This document shows, one piece after another, positions 44,787 to 57,100 of a stretch of DNA of 64,000 bases; position 1 is the stretch's first letter, and every line of letters begins with the position of its first letter. Below the pieces are notes generated by a model that saw only the letters and a list, made by a program, of their open reading frames with translations, did not search any database and was not told where the DNA came from. The translations under genes were made by a program, and so were the position numbers. The DNA comes from Zizania palustris (Eukaryota > Streptophyta > Magnoliopsida > Poales > Poaceae): assembly GCA_019279435.1 (NCBI GenBank), contig JAAALK010000081.1, forward strand, positions 26,314,457 through 26,378,456. The letters are read 5' to 3'.

Positions 44787-47700
44787 TGTAACGCACTGAC
44801 TTTTGTCAGGCGTTAAAATAAAATAAATAAATTAATAAATGAATTTTAAGAAAGTGATTCAGTGAGAAGCGATAAACAATAAAGTTAAAATACAGGTTTA
44901 AAATTTTCGTTTAGGAATAAATCGTAGCGAGAGTATTTTTCTTAAAATTCTCTTTGCTCTAAATTGCGTCCCAAAAATTTTCTAGAATTTTTGGTGCAAA
45001 GGAATTAATAAAGATATAATCAATATTATTTCATCGCAAAACTCTAACATTAAATAATAAAATATGTTCAACAATAATGTTGTGTGAATAAAATATATAA
45101 TAAATCATTTCAATTAAAAATAATATAAAACCAAATAAAAATTGGCTAAAGGAATTTCTAGTAAATTTCTTGCGCCTCAAATCAATTTAGGTTTTTATTA
45201 AGGATTTTGCAATTAGAATAGTAACTCATAATAATTTAATAAATAAATTTAAATTGAAAATAAATTAAATTCCTATTTCTTTCCGGTTGAGTTTGAAATT
45301 TTCATCCACGACCATCTCTCTTTTTCCGTCGTAATTCCGGAGGAATCAATCTTTTATTTTCGTTCGCGAAGTTAAAATCCTCTTTTTAATCGCGTGGTTT
45401 AAATTCTGTGAAAAATCTATTTTTAAATTATTTTTATATTTTGAATTCCCGAAAATAAATCCAAAATCTTGGTTTTGTGTTCATGTTCGAAATTTCTAAT
45501 TTCGACGCGGATGCACAATTTATTTATTTTCCAAATCGTCGTTTATTCGTCAAAATATTCCCGCGTTATTTCCTTGAAAACTAAAATTTATAAATTTATT
45601 TTAAATTTGAAACATTCCAAAAACTTTTCACTTTTTCTCAAAAGTATAAATTTAAATATTCAGAAAATATTTTTTTTCTATATTTTTTTTAATCTTTTTT
45701 TCTTCTCTTTCTTCCTTTTTCTTTTCCCTTTTCTCTCTCCTGCTTTTCCCTTTGGCTGCGCACCCATCTCCTCCCGTGCATGCGCAACCAATTCCTCCCT
45801 TCTTCAACCTCCAGCCACCTCTTCTCCTCTCTCCTCCATTTTTTTTCCTCTCACAGAGTTTCCCTGCTCCCCTCTCCTCCACCGCCCCACGCCTCCCCCT
45901 CCTCGCGCCGCCGCCGCTCCTCCTCCTCCGGCGCCGCGCCACGCCTCCCTCGCGCCGCCCCTGCCGCCCGCCATGCCGGCCGCCGCTGCACCTGCGCCGC
46001 GCCTCCTCCTCGCGTCGCTGCCACGCCGCGCCTCCCTCTGCGTGCGCCTGTGCCCTAGGTGCGTCGCCGCCGTCTCCACCGAGCGCCGCCATGCATGCCA
46101 CTGCATGTCGTCGCCGCGCCTAGAGCCGGTGCCGCTCGGCCCTGCTGCCATGTCGCTAGTTCCTCCCTGCCGTCGCCGTCGCCCCTGCTTCTCTTTCCAT
46201 TGCAGCCCCGTCCCGTTCACCAGTCGCCGGCGAGCTGTTGCCGCCCCGCTCCTCCCTGCTCATCGCACCGAGTTTCTGTCGCTGCACCATCCCGAGGTAA
46301 TTGGCTGGCCTGTTCCCTCTGATTTCTCATCCCTCTCCCAGGTTCTCATCTTTTTCTTTGTGAGTTCCTGTTTGAAGCACTTGATCGCCGTCAGTGCATG
46401 TTGTTCCGCCGCTGCTTATGCCGTTGATCTCCAGTGCGCCGCCCCACCTCGCCGGCCTACAACCGGTCTTCCTGCCCGTGGCCGTCAAGCGTCAATTCCT
46501 CTCCCTGGGTGAGATTCCATTCTGTTTATTTTCCCCATTCCTGTGTTGTGGTTGCACACGGTTCCTCTAAAATTATTGTGACTCATGTTTCTTGTGTTAC
46601 TCGTCCTGTAGATCCAGGGAAGCAATCGGTGAACAGAAAATTTGTAGCTCATGTTCACCGTTTCATCTGTGTCGTCGGCCACGGTTCTTTGTCGTCGATC
46701 TACGTCTTTAGTTCCTCATCGTCCTTGGTGAGAACACATCTATGTTGCCTTCATGTTTCTTTGTTCCTAGCAATTTAATTGTATCGTTCATTCCAATCGA
46801 TTCGTTAACATGTCGATATATCTTTCACATGCTTTGTTGACTCGTCTATCTATTATGTCATATATCCCTTTGGTTCTATAATACTCCGCTGCCTAGTTAA
46901 ATTATTGTATCAATTGGTCTCGATCCATCCACTAATCATATCGTTGTATACCTCATGACCAATTATTGATATCAATCTGTTATACCTTTTGTTTACTATT
47001 GATCTAATTCCCTTGAGTAAATTGTTTCATCCATCGTGTAGCTTATGCCATTATATCATTGCCAAAACCTGGTGATCCTGCTGTTCTAATCTAATCTTGT
47101 AGCCTTTGTGTCTATGTCGTTCTGATGCTTCTTCGCCATTCATTGCCTTTGTTTCTCTTGAACCGTTGTTTCTTGTTCATTGGCATTCAATAGGGTTGAA
47201 CGCCACTTCTCCTCTTTTGCGAATACAATCCATTATCCTCGTTTCAACTCAAGATCAATAGTTCTATTCCACTCTATCTTCTTCGTTCAAACTCCACCAC
47301 TCTTCTTAATTAATCCTTTAATCTAATTAATAAGAATATTTCATTGTTTTGCTTGATTGTTTTCTTAGAGTGTTTATCTTGTTTGTGTGTTGTGTAGAGC
47401 CCCTTGTTCCTGAAGCTTTGAAGGACGTCGCGTAAGACTCGGAAGTCTTCGTCAGGAGTTAAAAGGTTTTTCAAAAGCGCAAGAGGCAAGTCACAGAACC
47501 CTCCTGTGGAAATAGTTGATCATGTTGAACCCATCTTTTTATTAATTATTGCTATAACCCATAGGCTAATAAATGCATTTAGACCTCACTTTTAATGTTT
47601 AGCTAAAGTTTAGTTTAATCCCTGTTGTGAAAACCCAAGCCATGCTTTGTACTCCGTTCTCCTTGTCGCCTTATAAAATTTATTAGTTAGTGCTCTAAAG

Positions 47701-48850
47701 TAGAGGCACACTTGCTAGCGTTAAAATTTAATATTTATCACTAGACAGGTGGATCGTCTCTATATCTTTGTTATATCTCGTCTCATTGTGATTCTGAGTT
47801 GTGTTACTTGAAATCTTGGAGAATGGTGTTGCATTGAGCATGGTGGGTTCCGGGTGCAAGCTCGGACATTGGTTAGTCGCACCCGGGGCACTATAAGGAC
47901 CGGTCTGCGGGATCTGTTGCGAAGCATAACAGTACTGACCACAAGTCTAATGGGTAAGACCTAATCCGTAGTATGGGTCGGTTCAGCTTGATGCACCGAG
48001 CGGAGGAGACAAGACCATCTATCGGGAGTTACCCAGTGATGGCTTGTGCTGACGAGGCACTAATGGGGGTCGCACGTCTGCCAATCGGGGTCTACCCATG
48101 ATTTTCGGGTGAGATCTCAGTGGAGCGTGGGCGAAACCTGGTGTGGTTGTCCTCTTGCTGAGCCGGACATGCGAAAGGTTTTGGCATGCGTTCCTGGGAC
48201 TCGGGTCCTCGTAACACACTGTGGTGTGCAGGGACAAGTGCCTTGTGGGTAAAGTAGTACACCTCTGATCAGAGTATAACTTTTCGAAAAGCCGTGCCCA
48301 CGGTTACGGGCGGCCAAGTGATGTTCTCCGCAGTTAGCATTAATTTCTGCATTTGTGTGTGAAAGCATTGAACATGATGGAAGGGGTTGAAAGAGCGAGT
48401 TGGCACAGGTGTGCAGCTCGAGGTAGTGGGAATACATATTCATTACTTCCGCATTTCATTCATGCTTTAATACTGTTCACTAGAGCTTAATAACAACTCA
48501 TATGCTCTTTTATGCAACAAGCCTAGATTATGCTCCTTTGTTCAACAGCCTTCATTAATTGCATTTCTGTGGCTTGTTGAGTACGTTTGTACTCACCCTT
48601 GTTGATTAAAACTTTTTAGATGCTGAGTCCTATGAAGACGAAGGCCTGGAGTAGCTGTCCCAGTCAAGGAGCGATCCGTGGAGCAAGATGTTCATCGCCA
48701 AGACCTTCTTTTTATTATTTCAGTGTAATAAAATAGTCTCTGAGCTATATTTTGTTTGTCGTAAGGCGTTGTCGCTTGATGAACATTTTGTAAGTTGATT
48801 TCCTATGGAATTTCAATGAAACTCGAAGTCGGTAGACTTCGGGCGTTACA
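44787..48850 (+). repeat. 5' LTR (4064 bp)
   Basis: TGTAACGCACTGACTTTTGT at the start, GACTTCGGGCGTTACA at the end. It contains GCACTATAAGGACCGGTC near 47887 (candidate core promoter) and TGAGTACGTTTGTACTCA near 48578. A 347-codon frame at 45469-46512 is a pyrimidine-rich low-complexity frame, not a gene. Confidence 0.9.
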
Positions 48851-49738
48851 AAATGGTATCAGAGCTGACTTGACTGCAGGAAGCCAAACAGACCGCCTTT
48901 ATTAGGACTTATTTGCAAAAATCTAAAAACCAGTATTTGTGAAAAATTATTCTGTTGCTTTGTAACCTTGACTCCATCCCACTTCATTCTCTACTTGAAA
49001 AAAAAAGTTTTAGACATTGATCTTGGTTCTTACCTATTCTCGCGAGTACCAGGGATTTATTGAAGGACTTCGCAGGCAAGGATCTCCCTCTCTTCATAGT
49101 CAGAGCCAAGGCAAATGGATTGAAGATGTCGTATCAAGAAGCAGCCCTTAGTGTCGTTCGTGAAGATCGTCAAGTGTAGAAAGTCCCTAGATATCGTTAG
49201 TTTCATAACGATTTGTTTGTTTGTTTTGAGTGCAGCGTATGGTTTATGTCGCCTCTTGTGATGTAACCATACTGGGTTGTTTGCTTGAATTGTAATGATT
49301 GACCACTACACACATCAGATCAGTAATAAAGCTGGTTAAGGTCCCAATCTATAGATCCGCTCTTACACTCTGTCCTATTTTTCATTTCCCTCTTCCCTAT
49401 ATACCTATTAGATGTCCGTTTCAAAAGAGGAAAGGTCGTCAAAAGCTCAGGTTCAAAATGGTATCGTTGCCCCTCGGTCTCAATTTAAAGAAGATAATCT
49501 ACCTCAAGCTTCAACTCAACATAGTCTTCTTGTCGTCGTTTTGCAAGATCAACTCCAACCATGAAGCCAAAAAAAAATGTCGTCAAGGAAGCCCTAACGA
49601 AGTCAAGCTCAATCCTAAAGATGCAGTCTTAAGCCTTCAGTTGAGGAAACAATCCAAGAAAGTTGAAGCATATCCATAACCTTCTACTTCTAGCCTTTTC
49701 GAATCTCGGGGCGAGATTCTTGTTAAGGGGGTTAGATT
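48851..49738 (+). other. 888-bp interior with PBS and PPT
   Basis: Primer-binding site TGGTATCAGAGC at 48854-48865, complementary to initiator Met-tRNA, three bases after the LTR. The polypurine tract AAGGGGGTTAGATT ends at 49738. A 52-codon frame at 49021-49179 (SWFLPIL...REDRQV, stop) matches the frame in the other element. No other coding sequence recognised. Confidence 0.85.
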
Positions 49739-52700
49739 TGTAACGCACTGACTTTTGTCAGGCGTTAAAATAAAATAAATAAATTAATAAATGAATTTTA
49801 AGAAAGTGATTCAGTGAGAAGCGATAAACAATAAAGTTAAAATACAGGTTTAAAATTTTCGTTTAGGAATAAATCGTAGCGAGAGTATTTTTCTTAAAAT
49901 TCTCTTTGCTCTAAATTGCGTCCCAAAAATTTTCTAGAATTTTTGGTGCAAAGGAATTAATAAAGATATAATCAATATTATTTCATCGCAAAACTCTAAC
50001 ATTAAATAATAAAATATGTTCAACAATAATGTTGTGTGAATAAAATATATAATAAATCATTTCAATTAAAAATAATATAAAACCAAATAAAAATTGGCTA
50101 AAGGAATTTCTAGTAAATTTCTTGCGCCTCAAATCAATTTAGGTTTTTATTAAGGATTTTGCAATTAGAATAGTAACTCATAATAATTTAATAAATAAAT
50201 TTAAATTGAAAATAAATTAAATTCCTATTTCTTTCCGGTTGAGTTTGAAATTTTCATCCACGACCATCTCTCTTTTTCCGTCGTAATTCCGGAGGAATCA
50301 ATCTTTTATTTTCGTTCGCGAAGTTAAAATCCTCTTTTTAATCGCGTGGTTTAAATTCTGTGAAAAATCTATTTTTAAATTATTTTTATATTTTGAATTC
50401 CCGAAAATAAATCCAAAATCTTGGTTTTGTGTTCATGTTCGAAATTTCTAATTTCGACGCGGATGCACAATTTATTTATTTTCCAAATCGTCGTTTATTC
50501 GTCAAAATATTCCCGCGTTATTTCCTTGAAAACTAAAATTTATAAATTTATTTTAAATTTGAAACATTCCAAAAACTTTTCACTTTTTCTCAAAAGTATA
50601 AATTTAAATATTCAGAAAATATTTTTTTTCTATATTTTTTTTAATCTTTTTTTCTTCTCTTTCTTCCTTTTTCTTTTCCCTTTTCTCTCTCCTGCTTTTC
50701 CCTTTGGCTGCGCACCCATCTCCTCCCGTGCATGCGCAACCAATTCCTCCCTTCTTCAACCTCCAGCCACCTCTTCTCCTCTCTCCTCCATTTTTTTTCC
50801 TCTCACAGAGTTTCCCTGCTCCCCTCTCCTCCACCGCCCCACGCCTCCCCCTCCTCGCGCCGCCGCCGCTCCTCCTCCTCCGGCGCCGCGCCACGCCTCC
50901 CTCGCGCCGCCCCTGCCGCCCGCCATGCCGGCCGCCGCTGCACCTGCGCCGCGCCTCCTCCTCGCGTCGCTGCCACGCCGCGCCTCCCTCTGCGTGCGCC
51001 TGTGCCCTAGGTGCGTCGCCGCCGTCTCCACCGAGCGCCGCCATGCATGCCACTGCATGTCGTCGCCGCGCCTAGAGCCGGTGCCGCTCGGCCCTGCTGC
51101 CATGTCGCTAGTTCCTCCCTGCCGTCGCCGTCGCCCCTGCTTCTCTTTCCATTGCAGCCCCGTCCCGTTCACCAGTCGCCGGCGAGCTGTTGCCGCCCCG
51201 CTCCTCCCTGCTCATCGCACCGAGTTTCTGTCGCTGCACCATCCCGAGGTAATTGGCTGGCCTGTTCCCTCTGATTTCTCATCCCTCTCCCAGGTTCTCA
51301 TCTTTTTCTTTGTGAGTTCCTGTTTGAAGCACTTGATCGCCGTCAGTGCATGTTGTTCCGCCGCTGCTTATGCCGTTGATCTCCAGTGCGCCGCCCCACC
51401 TCGCCGGCCTACAACCGGTCTTCCTGCCCGTGGCCGTCAAGCGTCAATTCCTCTCCCTGGGTGAGATTCCATTCTGTTTATTTTCCCCATTCCTGTGTTG
51501 TGGTTGCACACGGTTCCTCTAAAATTATTGTGACTCATGTTTCTTGTGTTACTCGTCCTGTAGATCCAGGGAAGCAATCGGTGAACAGAAAATTTGTAGC
51601 TCATGTTCACCGTTTCATCTGTGTCGTCGGCCACGGTTCTTTGTCGTCGATCTACGTCTTTAGTTCCTCATCGTCCTTGGTGAGAACACATCTATGTTGC
51701 CTTCATGTTTCTTTGTTCCTAGCAATTTAATTGTATCGTTCATTCCAATCGATTCGTTAACATGTCGATATATCTTTCACATGCTTTGTTGACTCGTCTA
51801 TCTATTATGTCATATATCCCTTTGGTTCTATAATACTCCGCTGCCTAGTTAAATTATTGTATCAATTGGTCTCGATCCATCCACTAATCATATCGTTGTA
51901 TACCTCATGACCAATTATTGATATCAATCTGTTATACCTTTTGTTTACTATTGATCTAATTCCCTTGAGTAAATTGTTTCATCCATCGTGTAGCTTATGC
52001 CATTATATCATTGCCAAAACCTGGTGATCCTGCTGTTCTAATCTAATCTTGTAGCCTTTGTGTCTATGTCGTTCTGATGCTTCTTCGCCATTCATTGCCT
52101 TTGTTTCTCTTGAACCGTTGTTTCTTGTTCATTGGCATTCAATAGGGTTGAACGCCACTTCTCCTCTTTTGCGAATACAATCCATTATCCTCGTTTCAAC
52201 TCAAGATCAATAGTTCTATTCCACTCTATCTTCTTCGTTCAAACTCCACCACTCTTCTTAATTAATCCTTTAATCTAATTAATAAGAATATTTCATTGTT
52301 TTGCTTGATTGTTTTCTTAGAGTGTTTATCTTGTTTGTGTGTTGTGTAGAGCCCCTTGTTCCTGAAGCTTTGAAGGACGTCGCGTAAGACTCGGAAGTCT
52401 TCGTCAGGAGTTAAAAGGTTTTTCAAAAGCGCAAGAGGCAAGTCACAGAACCCTCCTGTGGAAATAGTTGATCATGTTGAACCCATCTTTTTATTAATTA
52501 TTGCTATAACCCATAGGCTAATAAATGCATTTAGACCTCACTTTTAATGTTTAGCTAAAGTTTAGTTTAATCCCTGTTGTGAAAACCCAAGCCATGCTTT
52601 GTACTCCGTTCTCCTTGTCGCCTTATAAAATTTATTAGTTAGTGCTCTAAAGTAGAGGCACACTTGCTAGCGTTAAAATTTAATATTTATCACTAGACAG

Positions 52701-53802
52701 GTGGATCGTCTCTATATCTTTGTTATATCTCGTCTCATTGTGATTCTGAGTTGTGTTACTTGAAATCTTGGAGAATGGTGTTGCATTGAGCATGGTGGGT
52801 TCCGGGTGCAAGCTCGGACATTGGTTAGTCGCACCCGGGGCACTATAAGGACCGGTCTGCGGGATCTGTTGCGAAGCATAACAGTACTGACCACAAGTCT
52901 AATGGGTAAGACCTAATCCGTAGTATGGGTCGGTTCAGCTTGATGCACCGAGCGGAGGAGACAAGACCATCTATCGGGAGTTACCCAGTGATGGCTTGTG
53001 CTGACGAGGCACTAATGGGGGTCGCACGTCTGCCAATCGGGGTCTACCCATGATTTTCGGGTGAGATCTCAGTGGAGCGTGGGCGAAACCTGGTGTGGTT
53101 GTCCTCTTGCTGAGCCGGACATGCGAAAGGTTTTGGCATGCGTTCCTGGGACTCGGGTCCTCGTAACACACTGTGGTGTGCAGGGACAAGTGCCTTGTGG
53201 GTAAAGTAGTACACCTCTGATCAGAGTATAACTTTTCGAAAAGCCGTGCCCACGGTTACGGGCGGCCAAGTGATGTTCTCCGCAGTTAGCATTAATTTCT
53301 GCATTTGTGTGTGAAAGCATTGAACATGATGGAAGGGGTTGAAAGAGCGAGTTGGCACAGGTGTGCAGCTCGAGGTAGTGGGAATACATATTCATTACTT
53401 CCGCATTTCATTCATGCTTTAATACTGTTCACTAGAGCTTAATAACAACTCATATGCTCTTTTATGCAACAAGCCTAGATTATGCTCCTTTGTTCAACAG
53501 CCTTCATTAATTGCATTTCTGTGGCTTGTTGAGTACGTTTGTACTCACCCTTGTTGATTAAAACTTTTTAGATGCTGAGTCCTATGAAGACGAAGGCCTG
53601 GAGTAGCTGTCCCAGTCAAGGAGCGATCCGTGGAGCAAGATGTTCATCGCCAAGACCTTCTTTTTATTATTTCAGTGTAATAAAATAGTCTCTGAGCTAT
53701 ATTTTGTTTGTCGTAAGGCGTTGTCGCTTGATGAACATTTTGTAAGTTGATTTCCTATGGAATTTCAATGAAACTCGAAGTCGGTAGACTTCGGGCGTTA
53801 CA
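49739..53802 (+). repeat. 3' LTR (4064 bp)
   Basis: Same length and content as the 5' LTR with no difference noticed. Ends GGGCGTTACA directly before the ATTAT target duplication. Confidence 0.9.
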
Positions 53803-54186
53803 ATTATATATTATAATTTTGATAATAATATATTATAATTTAGAATTTGAATAAGCTTCTCAGTAGTTACTATAAGAGCATATCCAAAAACATCTCCAGT
53901 AGAGATTTCGAAGCATTGCATGGAATAAGGTGGCATCTTAATACACCGGATCTCACCATTGGAATACACCGGATCTTGCTACATCAGCATAATTCGGTAT
54001 AAAATGTAGAGCCGATTCATGGCAATAAATATTCACAAGTGAAAATAGAAAAGCAACGATGAGGCAGACTACCGCGGGTGAGCTACTCAGCTGAGAGAGA
54101 AAAAATAGTTTTTTTATTGTGTACAATGTTCACTGAATTTTAACAGCCATATGTCAGCTGAGATGGTGTAACAAGAGTCTGTGTCT
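53803..54186. other. Spacer 3' of ALDH3
   Basis: AT-rich sequence, presumably including the ALDH3 3' UTR on the minus strand. Nothing else seen. Confidence 0.4.
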
Positions 54187-57100
54187 CTAACGCTTCTCTC
54201 TGGGGAAGCCAAGGAGAGCAAGAACGAGGGCGAAGAAGCTGCCGTTTATGAGGCCCCTCAGGATGCTCTGCTTCTCCGCCGTGTAGGGCGGGTAGCGAGC
54301 ACCTGCCTCCCCTCCGAATCCGCGTATCAGCACGGCCTTCTTGTGGCTGAAGCAGTCGAAGCTGAGCTTGCCATGGTACGACCCCATCCCGCTCTCGCCG
54401 ACTCCTCCAAATGGCAGCTGCGGGTTGGTAACCTGGAATAATGCAATGTAATGGCAGATCAGCACGTTGCAAATGCGCCGATCTATTTACATTTACGTGT
54501 GTTCGGTGTTCCATCAGTTCAGTGTTTCAGGGCGCGGGACTTACATGCAGGGCGACGTCGTTTACGAGCAGTCCTCCCGCCGGCACGTTTGACACGAATT
54601 CACCTTGGAGCTTCTTGTTCCTGGTGAAAAGATAGGCTGCGAGTGGTTTGGTCCTGGCGTTGACGAACTCGATGCTGTCTTCAATCTTCTCAACCTAGGA
54701 GCCAGCAATCCAAATAGGATCAGATACCAAGGTTTTATCAGCAATGCCAGCATTTGTTGACTCAACGAGATGTCAAGATCAGTGGTGGCAAAATGAACCC
54801 AGACAGACAAAGCTCTAATCTTTCAACTGCAACCAACCTTGCAAGTGATGAAACCGCTCACTGTAATTTGTGAAATAATAGTGTTCATATATTTGTGTGT
54901 GCGTGTGTGTGTTAGTAACTTTTGTTTTGTGTTGTTCCAAGAAATTTCTAAGAGAAACAGGATGAAGGCAGAGAACAAGAGCAACTGACCGTTACAATGG
55001 GAAGGAAGGGACCAAAAATTTCCGCTGTCATTAATGCTGTCTCAAGAGGAACATCTACCAACAATGTAGGAGCTATTTTTCTGCAATGTTAGGAAAACAA
55101 GATTAAAGATCAATAAAACTCGGGAGACGTGAGAATTTGCCACTAAAAAAGTTTGTGCTATTTGATTATTTCAATATCACTTTTAAAAGTGGCAAATCAT
55201 CGAATATTCTATAAAACTCCATTTGCCAGTATTGTTAGCGTCCCAATAATAATGCACAATTTGACATTGAATCCTCACAGTTGCTTCTCATCTCTTTGGC
55301 CACCATGCACAATCTTTTGAGAGACTTTCTTATCGTCTATCAAATTTGTCAATCTGTAGAAGTGGTTGGAATTCACAATGCGAGACAAGTCTTCTGATTG
55401 CAAAGGGTCCTGCCCATAGAACCTTTCCAATACTCTTTTCAAAGAGTCAACCTGCAAAGGAAGGCTCAATGGATAAGCAAACAGGGCTTCAATTGTCACA
55501 GCAACCTTTCCAAATGGATAAGCAAGTAGGGTTTCAAACTTTCATTGGTGTTCTTTACCAGCTCTGGAGCAAATGATTTTGTGGTTACGACGTAGTCCGG
55601 AGCAATGCATGCCTGTCCATTGTTGCAGCCCCATTTGCCAACAGCAAGCCTCTTGACAGCAACCTACAAGGAGAGAAAAATAAATGTTTGGACAACTTGA
55701 GAAAGAAAATTTGTACATAATGGCCTGACAATTTACAAGTAGAAGGTTTACATGGAGATCAACATCAGAATCAACAATGGCAGGGCATTTCCCACCAAGC
55801 TCTAGAGCCACAGGGGTAAGATGCTTTGCAGCCGCTGCCATCACTATGCGTCCTATGTTTCCACTACCTGAAGTTTCACAAGAATATATGTCCAATTCAG
55901 CACAGTAATTCAGTGCAGTTATACTGGATGGACATTTTGACCATGAAACTATGGAAGCCAAGAACTCAAACCTGTGTAGAAGATCTTGTCCCACTTTTGA
56001 TCTAAGAGCTCGGTTGTTTCTGGAACGCCTCCCTCCACAACTTTTATGCAGGAGTTATCAACATAAACAGGTAGCAGCTTGGCAAACAGTGCTGAGGTCG
56101 CCGGTGCAATTTCTGACGGCTTCAGCACGACAGCATTCCCAGCTGCAATTGCTCCTATAACTGGGTCAATGGAGAGCACTGAAAAAAACAGAAAAAAAAT
56201 CGATCATTTGTCACTGTCAAGATGACCTCCTCGATTATAATGTTATTTTCGACAATGACACGTAGTAAACAAAGCTACTTCTCGAGAGTGGCATATTATC
56301 AAATCGTGTGAGGTGATTAGTTCCGATGAAAAGGAAAGGTACCAAGAAACTTTCAACATCATCACACAACAAATTAATCCATGGAAGCAATGTGAGGGTG
56401 TTTGGGAAATTATGAGTATGAATGTGTTCATCGACTTACAGAAAGGGTAGTTCCAGGCTGAGATGACTAGCACGCAACCAAGGGGCTCCGACACGATCTG
56501 TGCACTTGATGGGAATGTGGTGACTCCAGCAGGTACCTGAGCATCATTGATGAATGCTAGGTCTGATAAACGAAAAAAAGAAACTTGAAGGAGAAGACCA
56601 GATTGGATATGCAAGAGGAATACCTTGTCAGGTTTCATCCAGTTCTTCAGTCCCTTGAGGGCAAATGTGCAGTTTGTTTTTGCCAATGATATCTAGTGAT
56701 GAACAGACAGGGGGACAGGGCAGCAAGATGTCATTACTGGAAGAGTGGAAGTGACAGGTGAGAAAAAAGCTCACTTATTCTGTTTCCTTTTCTAAGAAAT
56801 ATAAGCATAAATTGTGTAGTAAAAATCCCTTTTTTCTATTTCTTAGCTACAGGATCAGATTGCACTCAATCCATTCACTTGAGTGGTGCACTTTAAAGAA
56901 TGCATCTAAAGGATAAAACAAACACAAGATCCAGATAAATGAGATGAAAAAGAATAAAAGAACGAAGAAAATAGAATTTTATACAAAGTTGACCACCTTC
57001 CAAATGGTAAGAACTCTCGGGCAATCCAAGAATAAAAATCTAGATGATGACGCGGACATCTACCCATAACCCATCTGGGACGAAACAGATAAAGGAATCC

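Larger units (their letters stand above)
44787..53802 (+). mobile_element. Complete non-autonomous LTR retrotransposon (9016 bp), very young
   Basis: 5' LTR 44787-48850, interior 48851-49738 and 3' LTR 49739-53802, flanked by ATTAT on both sides (44782-44786 and 53803-53807). Both LTRs are 4064 bp, every landmark in them is offset by exactly 4952, and their predicted peptides are identical. The 888-bp interior has PBS and PPT but no gag or pol, so it depends on an autonomous relative. It is of the same family as the minus-strand element at 25545, and fits the Spip/Squiq type of rice element related to RIRE3/RIRE8 (family name from memory). Confidence 0.9.

Noticed and set aside
45469..46512. 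347-codon frame, repeated at 50421-51464
   Set aside because: It lies wholly inside LTRs, is built of proline/serine/phenylalanine-rich low complexity, and overlaps other equally long frames on both strands.
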